A stretch of DNA of 64,000 nt from Enterobacter asburiae (GTDB lineage: Bacteria > Pseudomonadota > Gammaproteobacteria > Enterobacterales > Enterobacteriaceae): NCBI RefSeq assembly GCF_024599655.1, contig NZ_CP102247.1:744001-808000 (forward strand), given 5' to 3'. The notes beneath the pieces are model-generated. The model saw only the letters and a list, made by a program, of their open reading frames with translations. It was not told the origin of the DNA and did no database searches. A program made the position numbers and the translations under genes. Positions 7,406 through 15,932 of this stretch are shown here, in pieces (within the stretch, counting starts at the first letter, position 1; every line of letters begins with the position of its first letter).

Positions 7406-7617
7406 GCCTGGAGAAAATCACCACGTTTATCGCCTACTGGCTGGCCGTGGCGCTGGCCTGGTTCGGGGCGATGTCTCCTGAAAAAGTCGCGCTGTACGTG
7501 GGGAGTCTTTGCGCCATTTTTACCGCGCTGACGAATTACTGGTTTAAGCGAAAAACCTGGCGCTATCTCCAGTCTCTGGGCCTCGATAAGAAGAGCATTC
7601 GTGAACTCAATCATTAA
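7396..7617 (+). CDS. Phage holin, HP1-like family
   Basis: A 73-residue protein with two membrane segments (FIAYWLAVALAWFGAM and VALYVGSLCAIFTALTNYW) and a basic C-terminus (FKRKTWRYLQSLG), typical of HP1/186 holins. It sits in the inner membrane and triggers lysis by depolarising or permeabilising it, releasing the adjacent endolysin. It overlaps X upstream and the endolysin gene downstream. Confidence 0.78.
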   Translation: MGLSLEKITTFIAYWLAVALAWFGAMSPEKVALYVGSLCAIFTALTNYWFKRKTWRYLQSLGLDKKSIRELNH

Positions 7618-8110
7618 GCGTTGCAGCGTCGCCGGCGTGCTGGCCCTGGCGGTGCTGATGCCTGATTTTCGATTACTGAAAACGTCCCCGGAGGGACTGG
7701 CGTTGATTGCCGATCTCGAAGGATGTCGCCTTTCGCCCTACCGGTGTAGCGCCGGCGTATGGACGTCAGGCATTGGGCACACGGTAAACGTTGTGCCGAC
7801 GCGGGACATTAACGAGCGTGAGGCTGCGGTAAACCTGGTTGCTGATGTGCTCAACGTTGAAGGGCGTCTGGCGGCGTGTGCGCCGGTTGAGATGCCGCCC
7901 CGGGTCTACGACGCGCTGGTGAGTTTTACCTTTAATGTCGGTGCAGGTGCCGCCTGCCGTTCGACGCTGGTGTCGTTTATCAAACGTAAACAGTGGTCGC
8001 AGGCATGCGGGCAGCTTACCCGCTGGGTGTACGTCAACGGCGTCAAAAATGCCGGGCTGGAAAATCGTCGCGTCCGCGAGAAGGCCTGGTGCATGAAGGG
8101 GCTGCCATGA
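7601..8110 (+). CDS. SAR endolysin, GH24 lysozyme
   Basis: A 169-residue muramidase with the P21-type triad E-x8-C-x5-T (Glu40, Cys49, Thr55) followed by SGIGHT. The N-terminus has a weakly hydrophobic segment (AGVLALAVLM) that is Ala/Gly-rich, as in signal-arrest-release endolysins, which are exported by Sec and activated when released from the membrane. It starts at GTG 7601 inside the holin end and stops in the ATGA overlap with the spanin gene. The gene is intact and would release tails if induced. Confidence 0.85.
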   Translation: MNSIIKRCSVAGVLALAVLMPDFRLLKTSPEGLALIADLEGCRLSPYRCSAGVWTSGIGHTVNVVPTRDINEREAAVNLVADVLNVEGRLAACAPVEMPPRVYDALVSFTFNVGAGAACRSTLVSFIKRKQWSQACGQLTRWVYVNGVKNAGLENRRVREKAWCMKGLP

Positions 8111-8532
8111 GAACCCTCATGCTGGCGCTGGCCGGGCTGTTGGCCATCACGCTGTGGCTTCGTCATGACAACCTGAACCTGTCCCGTTCCTTAGCCACGG
8201 CTAAGCGGGTCGCCAGCGAGCAAAAAACGGCCCTCGCCACGCTTAACCAGCAGCTGTCCCTGTCGCAGCGGATGGCCAGAGCAAATGAAAACGCCCAGGT
8301 CAGGCTCCGTGAGGAGCTTGTTACCGCGGGCGAGGAGAGGGCAAGACGGGAAGCGACTATCGGGAGATTACTCAATGAAAATGAAGCGTTACGCCGCTGG
8401 TATACCGCTCAGCTGCCTGATGCTGTCCGCAGGTTGCACACCCGTACCGCCTGCGCCTCCGCAGCCCATTGTTTACAACGCCTGCCCGAAGGTGAGCCGC
8501 TGCCCGATGCCGGGAAGCGAGCCCGCCACTAA
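8107..8532 (+). CDS. lysB: Inner-membrane spanin (LysB/Rz-like)
   Basis: A 141-residue protein: one N-terminal membrane anchor (MLALAGLLAITLWLR) followed by a long Ala/Glu/Arg-rich coiled coil (about residues 22-100). This is the i-spanin form, which works with the o-spanin encoded inside it to fuse the inner and outer membranes at lysis. ATG 8107 overlaps the endolysin stop. Confidence 0.8.
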   Translation: MRTLMLALAGLLAITLWLRHDNLNLSRSLATAKRVASEQKTALATLNQQLSLSQRMARANENAQVRLREELVTAGEERARREATIGRLLNENEALRRWYTAQLPDAVRRLHTRTACASAAHCLQRLPEGEPLPDAGKRARH

Positions 8533-8665
8533 CGGCGATCTCAGCGCGGATATTCGCAGGCTGGAATACGCCCTTATCGCCTGCGCGCTGCAGGTTGAAA
8601 CCATCAAAGACTGTCAGGATAAACTCGATGCACAAACTCAAGAGCCTGCGTCAGGCATTAATTGA
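8375..8665 (+). CDS. lysC: Outer-membrane lipoprotein spanin (LysC/Rz1-like), nested
   Basis: A 96-residue lipoprotein in another frame within and beyond the i-spanin gene. The signal sequence ends in a lipobox (LSAGC), followed by a Pro-rich stretch (TPVPPAPPQP) as in Rz1 proteins. ATG at 8375. Its 3' end also overlaps gene R. Nested spanin genes are normal in P2-like phages, and the overlap shows this region is not scrambled. Confidence 0.8.
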   Translation: MKMKRYAAGIPLSCLMLSAGCTPVPPAPPQPIVYNACPKVSRCPMPGSEPATNGDLSADIRRLEYALIACALQVETIKDCQDKLDAQTQEPASGIN

Positions 8666-9095
8666 CGCGATCCCCCAACTCAATGCCAACCCGGAGCGCC
8701 TGCAGATGTCGGTCGGAGGCGGCAATATTGACGCCCGACTGGCCTCCTCGCTCTCCTTTGAAAAGCGGTATGCGCTGAACGCGAAGGTCAGCGGCTTCAC
8801 CGGCGACAGCGATGGTTTTTTCGTCCCGGTACTGGCCTGGCTTCGGGAAAACCAGCCGGATATTTTTACCCTCGATGAAGGACGCAAAAACGGTTACACC
8901 TTCGCGATCGTCTTAAACGATGACGATACGATGGATATCACCATCAGCGTGCAATTAACCGAGCGTATTCTTGTTTCTCAGGATCAGGGCGCTCTGCACG
9001 CGACGTATTCCCCCGAGCCGCCACTGCCGGAGCCCGTCACGCGGCCGAAGGCGCTGTACATCAACGGCGAGCTGGTCAGCCAGTGGGAGGACTAA
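8628..9095 (+). CDS. R: Tail completion protein R
   Basis: A 155-residue gpR homologue (SLSFEKRYALNAKVSGFTGD, PVLAWLRENQPDIFTLDEGR, LYINGELVSQWED), collinear with P2 gpR. In P2, R and S finish the head-proximal end of the tail. Here S, which should follow directly, is missing: only 112 bp separate R from V. Confidence 0.87.
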   Translation: MHKLKSLRQALIDAIPQLNANPERLQMSVGGGNIDARLASSLSFEKRYALNAKVSGFTGDSDGFFVPVLAWLRENQPDIFTLDEGRKNGYTFAIVLNDDDTMDITISVQLTERILVSQDQGALHATYSPEPPLPEPVTRPKALYINGELVSQWED

Positions 9096-9139
9096 GTTCC
9101 CCGCGCTGAAGGCCGCCTGCCGCCTGCTGTCTGGACTGC

Positions 9140-9165
9140 TTGTTGTATCATCCCGCAGAAAACCC
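9140..9165 (+). promoter_or_regulatory. Possible Ogr-type activator site before V
   Basis: TTGTTGTATCATCC followed 6 bp later by AAAACCCC matches, with the same spacing, the sequence upstream of FI (TTGTTGTGTAATCC then AACCCC). P2-family late promoters carry an Ogr/Delta site about 55 bp before the start point, and V and FI are the expected late-promoter genes. The predicted start point falls very near the V ATG, so this copy is less certain. Confidence 0.35.
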
Positions 9166-9207
9166 CGTCTCGTTGCTGCCGTTCTTCCTGAACGGCATTC
9201 TCTTCTC

Positions 9208-9849
9208 ATGAATACATTAACTTCCATGAACGGCATCGCTCGCGCGATCCGCAATCTGATTCGTATCGGTGTTGTGACCGATGTTGACCTCAACAGAGGG
9301 CTTTGTCGTGTCCAGACCGGCGGGATGAAAACCACCTGGCTGAACTGGCTAACCTGTCGTGCGGGACGTTCGCGCGTGTGGTGGGCTCCTTCCGAGGGAG
9401 AGCAGGTGCTGCTGCTGGCCATCGGCGGCGAGCTTGATACCGCCTTTGTGCTGCCCGGCATTTTCTCTGACGACCATCCGGCGCCGTCCGGGTCGCCTGA
9501 CGCGTTCCACGTCTCGTTCCCTGACGGCGCGGTGATTGAGTACGAACCCGGGCGCGGGGCGCTGACGGTTGCTGGCATTAAAACGGCCGATATTACCGCC
9601 TCTGAATCGCTGACCGCCACCGTGCCGGAGGTGCGGGTGACGTCAACGTCCCGCATCACGCTGGATACGCCTGAAGTGGTGTGTACCAACAAGTTAATTA
9701 CTGCCTCTCTTGAAGTGCAGAAGGGCGGCGTGATGGCCGGAAATATTGAGCATTCCGGCGGTAAATTCACCTCCAACGGGGTGCAGGTGGACAACCACGC
9801 GCACGGCAGTGTGCAAAGCGGCGGAAGCTGGACTAAGGGGACACAATGA
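9208..9849 (+). CDS. V: Baseplate spike protein V
   Basis: A 213-residue gpV homologue: N-terminal OB-fold region (VVTDVDLNRGLCRVQTGG, WWAPSEGEQVLLLAIGGELD) and a C-terminal beta-helix. Its tip carries an HxH motif (NHAHGS) that in P2 binds iron at the spike point. It is the cell-puncturing spike of a contractile tail. ATG 9208 was chosen by homology (MNTL start); there is no good Shine-Dalgarno sequence. It overlaps W by ATGA. Confidence 0.88.
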   Translation: MNTLTSMNGIARAIRNLIRIGVVTDVDLNRGLCRVQTGGMKTTWLNWLTCRAGRSRVWWAPSEGEQVLLLAIGGELDTAFVLPGIFSDDHPAPSGSPDAFHVSFPDGAVIEYEPGRGALTVAGIKTADITASESLTATVPEVRVTSTSRITLDTPEVVCTNKLITASLEVQKGGVMAGNIEHSGGKFTSNGVQVDNHAHGSVQSGGSWTKGTQ

Positions 9850-10196
9850 CGGTGCGTTACAGGGGGATGAACAGGCAGACCGGGCTGAGCATTTCAGAGG
9901 CTGAACACATCCGGCAAAGCGTGCGCGACATTCTGGTTACGCCGATCGGTTCGCGGGTCATGCGGCGGGAATACGGCTCGCTGCTGGCGGCGATGATAGA
10001 CAGACCGCAGAGTCCGGCGCTGCGTCTGCAAATCATGGCCGCATGCTATTCCGCCATCCAGAAATGGGAGCCGCGGATAAGCCTGACGGCCATCACTTTC
10101 GAGCGTTCGGAGAACGACGGGACGTTGTATGTCGATATCACCGGCACGCGCCCGACCTCCGGACAATCCTTTTCTATCACCATTTCACTGAGTTAA
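9846..10196 (+). CDS. W: Baseplate protein W
   Basis: A 116-residue gpW homologue with the gp25-like lysozyme fold (HIRQSVRDILVTPIGSRVMR, EYGSLLAAMIDRP). It is a baseplate wedge component from which sheath polymerisation starts. It is tightly packed between V and J, as in P2. Confidence 0.9.
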   Translation: MTVRYRGMNRQTGLSISEAEHIRQSVRDILVTPIGSRVMRREYGSLLAAMIDRPQSPALRLQIMAACYSAIQKWEPRISLTAITFERSENDGTLYVDITGTRPTSGQSFSITISLS

Positions 10197-10201
10197 ACGC
10201 T

Positions 10202-11110
10202 ATGGCTATTGTTGATCTGAGCCAGCTCGCCGCGCCTGATGTCGTGGAGGAGGTGGATTATGAAACGCTGTTGGCAGAACGAAAGGCCACTTTTGTCTCC
10301 CTCTATCCGGAAGAGGAGCGAGAGGCGATTGCACGGACGCTGACCCTGGAATCCGAGCCGATTGCGAAGCTGCTGCAGGAAAACGCCTACCGGGAAGTTA
10401 TCTGGCGCCAGCGGGTTAATGAGGCTGCGCGTGCGGTTATGTTGGCCTATGCCGCAGGCAGCGATCTTGACCAGATTGGGGCAAACGCTAACCTTGCGCG
10501 TCTGGTCATTACCCCTGCCGATGACACCACGTTCCCCCCCACTCCGGCTGTGATGGAGTCCGATACCGATTTTCGTCTGCGCATCCAGCAGGCGCCGGAA
10601 GGGCTTAGCGTGGCCGGTTCGACGGGCGCGTATCAGTTTCATGGTCGGAGTGCAGATGGTCGGGTAGCTGACATTTCCGTAATTAGCCCACAGCCCGCAA
10701 ACGTCACGGTCTCCGTGCTTTCCCGGGAGAATAACGGCGTGGCGTCCGGGGAGCTGCTCACCGTTGTTCGCAATGCGCTGAACGATGAGGACGTCAGGCC
10801 TGTCGCCGACCGCGTCACCGTCCAGTCGGCCAAAATAGTTGACTACAGCATTGAAGCATCGCTTTTCCTATTTCCCGGTCCCGAAAGTGAGCCGGTACTC
10901 AACGCGGCAAGGGCCCGGCTACAGGCCTATATCACGGCCCAGCATCGGCTTGGACGCGATATCCGCAAGTCCGCCATTTACGCCGCCCTTCACGTTGAAG
11001 GGGTGCAGCGCGTGGAACTCACCGCACCCGCGGCTGACATCGTGCTTAATGAAACTCAGGCCTCATGGTGCAGCCACTACAGCGTAACCGTGGGGGGAAG
11101 CGATGAGTAA
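10202..11110 (+). CDS. J: Baseplate protein J
   Basis: A 302-residue gpJ homologue (MAIVDLSQLAAPDVVEEVDY, and ...LDQIGANANLARLVITPADD), forming part of the baseplate periphery. I chose ATG 10202 for its fit to gpJ; the frame is open further upstream inside W. It overlaps I by eight bases. Confidence 0.9.
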   Translation: MAIVDLSQLAAPDVVEEVDYETLLAERKATFVSLYPEEEREAIARTLTLESEPIAKLLQENAYREVIWRQRVNEAARAVMLAYAAGSDLDQIGANANLARLVITPADDTTFPPTPAVMESDTDFRLRIQQAPEGLSVAGSTGAYQFHGRSADGRVADISVISPQPANVTVSVLSRENNGVASGELLTVVRNALNDEDVRPVADRVTVQSAKIVDYSIEASLFLFPGPESEPVLNAARARLQAYITAQHRLGRDIRKSAIYAALHVEGVQRVELTAPAADIVLNETQASWCSHYSVTVGGSDE

Positions 11111-11633
11111 TACCCGACTTCTACCTGTTGGTTCGTCGCCGCTTGAGGTGGCGGCGGCACGCGCCTGCGCGGACATCGAAAATACGCCCGTTCCGCTGCG
11201 CCATCTCTGGAGTGCTGACACCTGCCCGGCGAATCTGCTGCCCTGGCTGGCGTGGGCGTTTTCGGTTGACCGCTGGGATGAGAACTGGCCAGAGGCCACC
11301 AAGCGAGATGTCATCCGCGCGGCGTGGTTTATTCATGCCCACAAGGGAACGATTGGCGCCGTGCGCCGCGTGGTGGAGCCACTTGGCTATCTGATTAACG
11401 TCACCGAGTGGTGGCAAACCAACGATCCCCCCGGCACCTTCCGCCTTGATATCGGCGTGTTGGACACGGGCATCACCGAGGAAATGTATTACGAAATGGA
11501 GAGGCTTATTGCTGATGCAAAGCCTGCCAGCCGCCACCTTATTGGCCTGAATATCATCCAGGACATTCCGGGTTATCTCTATACCGGGGCCCTGAGCTAT
11601 GACGGCGACATCATCACGGTTTATCCCGGATAA
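11103..11633 (+). CDS. I: Tail/baseplate protein I
   Basis: A 176-residue gpI homologue (RHLWSADTCPANLLPWLAWA, HKGTIGAVRRVVEPLGY, ending YDGDIITVYPG). It links the baseplate to the side tail fibres. The gene order W-J-I-H-G is that of P2. Confidence 0.9.
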   Translation: MSNTRLLPVGSSPLEVAAARACADIENTPVPLRHLWSADTCPANLLPWLAWAFSVDRWDENWPEATKRDVIRAAWFIHAHKGTIGAVRRVVEPLGYLINVTEWWQTNDPPGTFRLDIGVLDTGITEEMYYEMERLIADAKPASRHLIGLNIIQDIPGYLYTGALSYDGDIITVYPG

Positions 11634-11644
11634 GTGAGAGCACA

Positions 11645-13207
11645 ATGACAGTGAAATATAAAACGGTTATCACCAAAGCCGGTGCCGAAAAACTGGCAGC
11701 AGCGACCGTCCCGAACGGGAAGAAAGTGAATTTTACGGCGATGGCGGTCGGCGATGGTGGGGGCACGTTGCCGGTGCCAGATGCCGGGCAGACGAAGCTG
11801 GTGAATGAAGTCTGGCGCCACGCGCTGAATAAAATCAGCCAGGACAATAAAAAGCGTAACTATGTGATTGCCGAACTTCTCATTCCTCCAGAAACCGGTG
11901 GTTTCTGGATGCGAGAAATGGGTCTCTATGATGACACGGGGACACTGCTCGCAGTCGGGAACATGGCGGAAAGTTATAAGCCGTTGTTAGATGAGGGATC
12001 TGGGCGTGCGCAGACCGTGAGAATGGTGATCATGGTCAGTGATATTGCCTCTGTCGAGCTCTCTATAGATACGTCTACGGTAATGGCGACCCAGGAGTAC
12101 GTGGATGAGAAGTTCGAAGATCATGAACAGTCTCGCCGCCATCCTGATGCCACGCTAACGGCTAAAGGATTTACCCAGCTTAGTAGTGCGACTGACAGTT
12201 CTTCAGAAGTGCTGGCTGCGACGCCGAAGGCGGTAAAGGCTGCTAATGATAATGCTAATGGTCGTGTGCCATCAGGAAGAAAGGTTAACGGACATACTCT
12301 GACGGAAGATATCAGTATTACCGCCCAGGATATTTTTAATTTTCAGGCTGTGGAAATCGGTAATACTGCTGATCTGAATGCCTACACCACACCGGGACTG
12401 TATTATCAACCCTCAAACGCGCAGGCGCAAACCGGGAAAAACTATCCTGAGGCTGTTGCCGGGGCGCTTGAGATCTTTAAACACGCAGGTATTACACAGG
12501 TTTACCGAATATATGTTGGATCTCGTTCATATATCCGCACGCTGTACAGCGGTACGTGGTCACCATGGACAAAACAGTATGATGCCGTAAATAAACCCAC
12601 CCCTGACGAAGTTGGCGCGGTGTCAGCGAATGGCGGAGGTTATAACGGCACATTCAGGTTTAGCAGTGTGGGCACGCTGCCAACTGAAAGAAACACTGCG
12701 ACACTTGTAAGTGCTCAGCCTGGTGCGGGTGGGATTGTCTCTGGCGCGGTGTTTGAATGGTATGACAATTCAATGGCCATCGGCCTGACGAGAGGGGGAG
12801 GCACCGATACCACCGGATTTGCTATATGGCTCAACAATCATCTTCTTGCAACAGTTGCTTCAGATGGCGCGATTGCGAACAGTGGAAATATCTATTCAGG
12901 GCAAGGTGTATTTGAATCTGGTGGCAGAGTACGAGTTTACTCATCAAATAATCCACCCCCTCAGCAGGATTTAAGCCCTTATGCACGACAGGACTGGACG
13001 CTGCAATACTTTGTCCGTGATGTCGCAATGGGGGCGGAGGGGGCATTTATTATTACGCAAAACGGTTGGCAGCGGGTACCTGCTGGCTGCGCAATGACGG
13101 GGTGGAATGCTGAAGGTCAAAACCCCGGCGGGGATACTATTTTCTACCGCCCAATTCAGAAGTACATGTCTAATATCGGATGGATTACTGTAGGTCATAC
13201 AGCATGA
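11645..13207 (+). CDS. H: Tail fibre protein H
   Basis: A 520-residue side tail fibre, shorter than P2 gpH (about 670). Residues 1-150 form the conserved baseplate-attachment domain (YKTVITKAGAEKLAAATVPN, ETGGFWMREMGLYDDTGTLL). The middle has the collar-like repeat HPDATLTAKGFTQLSSATDS. From about residue 215 the sequence is Gly/Asn/Tyr-rich, less GC-rich, and unlike P2: the receptor-binding part. Its stop overlaps the G start by four bases. Fibre tips in this family are exchanged by recombination, and the tip would set the target range of a tailocin. Confidence 0.85.
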   Translation: MTVKYKTVITKAGAEKLAAATVPNGKKVNFTAMAVGDGGGTLPVPDAGQTKLVNEVWRHALNKISQDNKKRNYVIAELLIPPETGGFWMREMGLYDDTGTLLAVGNMAESYKPLLDEGSGRAQTVRMVIMVSDIASVELSIDTSTVMATQEYVDEKFEDHEQSRRHPDATLTAKGFTQLSSATDSSSEVLAATPKAVKAANDNANGRVPSGRKVNGHTLTEDISITAQDIFNFQAVEIGNTADLNAYTTPGLYYQPSNAQAQTGKNYPEAVAGALEIFKHAGITQVYRIYVGSRSYIRTLYSGTWSPWTKQYDAVNKPTPDEVGAVSANGGGYNGTFRFSSVGTLPTERNTATLVSAQPGAGGIVSGAVFEWYDNSMAIGLTRGGGTDTTGFAIWLNNHLLATVASDGAIANSGNIYSGQGVFESGGRVRVYSSNNPPPQQDLSPYARQDWTLQYFVRDVAMGAEGAFIITQNGWQRVPAGCAMTGWNAEGQNPGGDTIFYRPIQKYMSNIGWITVGHTA

Positions 13208-13725
13208 TTACACTTAAAAATTTCGTTCAGTATGAACCAGAATTTAAAGACTTCTTGTTTAACGCTATATTTCTTCAGTCAGATGAGGGGCTTGACTGGT
13301 ATTACCATATGTCACGCTTTCAGGCCGACACCCTAAAGATTTGCTACGACAAAAATAATATTATTCGCTCTTTCAGTAATCAGGTTGATCGCCTCTTTCC
13401 TCTGGGTATGTCAGTTTCCGAAGTTGATCAAACAGACGTGCCAGAAGGGCTGAATATACACGGCGAGTGGGTATGGAATGGCACTAAAATTATTCCACGC
13501 CAGTTGACCCGAGAGGAATTAATTCAACAGGCGGAAACCAGAAGAGGTGAATTGCTTGCCGAAGCTTCGGATGTTATTGCCCCCCTCCAGGATGCCTCCG
13601 ATCTCGGTATCGCAGCAGACGAGGAAGCTGCCATGCTGTTACTCTGGAAACGCTATCGGGTGATGCTAAACCGGCTGGATCTCAGCATGTCACCAGAGAT
13701 TGAATGGCCAGAACGTCCTGCCTGA
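13204..13725 (+). CDS. G: Tail fibre assembly chaperone G
   Basis: A 173-residue tail fibre assembly protein with the usual C-terminal helix pair (LTREELIQQAETRRGELLAE, LWKRYRVMLNRLDLS). It helps fold and trimerise the fibre encoded just upstream, and such chaperones usually co-vary with the fibre tip. I chose ATG 13204, in the ATGA overlap with H. A strong terminator follows. Confidence 0.87.
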   Translation: MITLKNFVQYEPEFKDFLFNAIFLQSDEGLDWYYHMSRFQADTLKICYDKNNIIRSFSNQVDRLFPLGMSVSEVDQTDVPEGLNIHGEWVWNGTKIIPRQLTREELIQQAETRRGELLAEASDVIAPLQDASDLGIAADEEAAMLLLWKRYRVMLNRLDLSMSPEIEWPERPA

Positions 13726-13730
13726 CCCCA

Positions 13731-13753
13731 AACCCTCCATCCGGAGGGTTTTT
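13731..13753 (+). terminator. Intrinsic terminator after G
   Basis: An 8-bp stem (AACCCTCC/GGAGGGTT) with a 4-base loop and a T run, six bases after the G stop. It closes the V-G late operon before FI. Confidence 0.87.
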
Positions 13754-13756
13754 CGT

Positions 13757-13785
13757 TTGTTGTGTAATCCTTTCCCCAACCCCAA
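13757..13785 (+). promoter_or_regulatory. Probable Ogr-activated late promoter site before FI
   Basis: TTGTTGTGTAATCC...AACCCC shares sequence and spacing with the element before V at 9140. A -55 activator site here would place the start near 13823, leaving a short leader with GAAGGAG (13834-13840) before the FI ATG at 13850. FI is the first gene of the PF late operon in P2. That Ogr is the activator is inferred from family knowledge and the ogr gene at 20052. Confidence 0.45.
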
Positions 13786-13849
13786 TACGTCGCATCAATC
13801 GCGCGCTCCACAGACAATAGCCTCACCACTAAACGAAGGAGTTAACCGG

Positions 13850-15037
13850 ATGGGCGACTATCACCACGGCGTGGAAGTTATCGAAATCAACGATGGCACC
13901 CGCACCATTTCCACCGTCTCGACGGCAATCATCGGCATGGTCTGTACGGCCAGCGATGCTGACGACAAGACATTTCCTTTAAACGAGCCCGTGCTCATTA
14001 CCAACGTGCAAAACGCGATTGCGAAAGCCGGTAAGGCGGGGACGCTGTCCGCTTCTCTGCAGGCGATCGCCGACCAGTGCAAACCGGTTGTCGTTGTTGT
14101 TCGTGTGGCCGAAGGCACCGCGGAAACCCCGGAAGAGGCGCGCAAGCAGACCGTTTCCAACATCATCGGTACCACCGATGAAAACGGTAAGTACACCGGC
14201 CTGAAGGCGCTTTTGACCGCGAAAACGGTAACCGGCGTTAAGCCGCGTATTCTCGGCGTGCCGGGGCTGGACTCTCAGGAAGTGGCGACCGCGCTGGCCG
14301 CCATGTGCCAGAGCCTGCGCGCGTTCGGCTATGTCAGCGCGTGGGGCTGTAAAACCATTCCTGAGGCGATCAACTACCGCAAAAACTTCAGCCAGCGCGA
14401 GCTGATGATTATCCATCCTGATTTTCTGGCATGGGATACCACCACGAACGCAACGACGACGGCCTGGGCTACCGCCCGTGCGCTTGGCCTGCGCGCCAAA
14501 ATCGACCAGACAATCGGCTGGCATAAAACCCTGTCAAACGTTGGCGTTAACGGCGTTACGGGCGTAAGCGCCTCTGTCTCCTGGGATCTGCAGGAACAGG
14601 CTACCGATGCGAACCTCCTCAACCAGGCTGGCGTTACCACGTTGATTCGCAACGACGGCTTCAAATTCTGGGGTAACCGTACCTGCTCAGACGATCCGTT
14701 ATTCGTCTTTGAAAACTACACCCGTACCGCACAGGTGCTTGCCGATACCATGGCGGAAGCGCACGCGTGGGCGATGGATAAACCCATCACGCCAACGCTT
14801 ATCCGCGACATCGTCTCCGGTATTAACGCCAAGTTCCGCGAGCTGAAAACCAACGGCTATATCGTCGACGGCTCCTGCTGGTATGACCCTGAGTCGAACG
14901 ATGCATCAACCCTGAAAGCGGGGAAACTGTATATCGATTACGACTACACCCCTGTCCCGCCGCTGGAAAATCTGACCCTGCGCCAGCGCATCACCGACAC
15001 CTATCTGGCAGACCTGTCAGATTCGGTTAACAGCTAA
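13850..15037 (+). CDS. FI: Contractile tail sheath protein FI
   Basis: A 395-residue tail sheath protein, about the length of P2 FI (396). N-terminus MGDYHHGVEVIEINDGTRTI; conserved core GVPGLDSQEVATALAAMCQS; C-terminal sheath domain YIDYDYTPVPPLENLTLRQR. The subunits form the outer contractile cylinder. I chose ATG 13850 because GAAGGAG precedes it and the product starts as in P2; the open frame extends upstream through the terminator. Confidence 0.92.
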   Translation: MGDYHHGVEVIEINDGTRTISTVSTAIIGMVCTASDADDKTFPLNEPVLITNVQNAIAKAGKAGTLSASLQAIADQCKPVVVVVRVAEGTAETPEEARKQTVSNIIGTTDENGKYTGLKALLTAKTVTGVKPRILGVPGLDSQEVATALAAMCQSLRAFGYVSAWGCKTIPEAINYRKNFSQRELMIIHPDFLAWDTTTNATTTAWATARALGLRAKIDQTIGWHKTLSNVGVNGVTGVSASVSWDLQEQATDANLLNQAGVTTLIRNDGFKFWGNRTCSDDPLFVFENYTRTAQVLADTMAEAHAWAMDKPITPTLIRDIVSGINAKFRELKTNGYIVDGSCWYDPESNDASTLKAGKLYIDYDYTPVPPLENLTLRQRITDTYLADLSDSVNS

Positions 15038-15048
15038 GGAGCTGAAGC

Positions 15049-15567
15049 ATGGCGTTACCACGCAAACTTAAATACCTGAATATGTTCAACGATGGCCTGA
15101 GCTATATGGGCGTTGTTGAGTCTGTGACCCTACCGAAGCTTACCCGCAAGCTGGAGAAGTATCGCGGCGGCGGTATGCCGGGCTCGGTTTCTGTCGACCT
15201 CGGCCTGGACGATGACGCCCTGGCGCTGGAGTGGACCGTTGGCGGTCTGCCGGATGCCGCGCTGTGGGCGCAGTACGCCTCTCCGGGCGCTGACAGCGTG
15301 CCTCTGCGCTTTACCGGCTCTTATCAGCGCGATGATACCGGCGAAATCTCCGCCGTCGAAATCGTCATGCGCGGCCGTCATAAAGAGTTTGATGGCGGTG
15401 AAAACAAGCAGGGCGAGAGCGGCACCACCAAGATGTCCACCGAGTGCGCTTACTACCAGCTGACCATTGATGGCAAAGAGATCATCGAAATCGACATCAT
15501 CAACATGGTGCTCAAAGTCGATGGCGTCGATCGCCTGGCAGAGCACCGTAAGGCCATCGGCCTGTAA
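15049..15567 (+). CDS. FII: Major tail tube protein FII
   Basis: A 172-residue tube protein (MALPRKLKYLNMFNDGLSYM, LEKYRGGGMPGSVSVDLGLD), the length of P2 FII. It builds the inner tube driven through the target envelope on sheath contraction. It lies 11 bp after FI. Confidence 0.92.
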   Translation: MALPRKLKYLNMFNDGLSYMGVVESVTLPKLTRKLEKYRGGGMPGSVSVDLGLDDDALALEWTVGGLPDAALWAQYASPGADSVPLRFTGSYQRDDTGEISAVEIVMRGRHKEFDGGENKQGESGTTKMSTECAYYQLTIDGKEIIEIDIINMVLKVDGVDRLAEHRKAIGL

Positions 15568-15574
15568 CCCTTTA

Positions 15575-15597
15575 ACCGGCCGGGATTACCGGCCGGT
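15575..15597. terminator. Stem-loop between FII and E
   Basis: Nine-base perfect arms (ACCGGCCGG/CCGGCCGGT) around a 5-base loop, without a T run. It may lower E-T-U-D expression relative to sheath and tube or protect the FI-FII mRNA end, rather than terminate fully. Confidence 0.55.
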
Positions 15598-15623
15598 GAA
15601 TTAACTTTCTGAAGAGTAACGAA

Positions 15624-15932
15624 ATGGAAAATATCAACGAGACCGCCATGAACGAAAGTGAAAACCCACATATCGTCACGCTTGATAGCCCCGTTCAGCG
15701 CGGCGAGCAAAAAATTGAAAAGGTGACGGTGTCTAAACCCAATGCGGGAACCCTGCGCGGCGTATCGCTGGCGTCGCTGGCGCAATCTGACGTCGATGCG
15801 CTGATTAAGGTGCTGCCGCGAATGACCTCGCCGGCGCTGACCGAGCATGAGGTTGCGCGCCTGGATGCCTGCGATCTGCTCTCTTTTGCAGGTAAGGTGA
15901 TCGGTTTTTTGTCACCGGCTTCGGCTCGCTGA
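15624..15932 (+). CDS. E: Tail assembly protein E
   Basis: A 102-residue gpE homologue (tape-measure assembly chaperone, like lambda gpG). The frame contains the slippery heptamer T TTT TTG at 15905-15911, near its end. Ribosomes that do not slip end at 15932. Confidence 0.87.
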   Translation: MENINETAMNESENPHIVTLDSPVQRGEQKIEKVTVSKPNAGTLRGVSLASLAQSDVDALIKVLPRMTSPALTEHEVARLDACDLLSFAGKVIGFLSPASAR

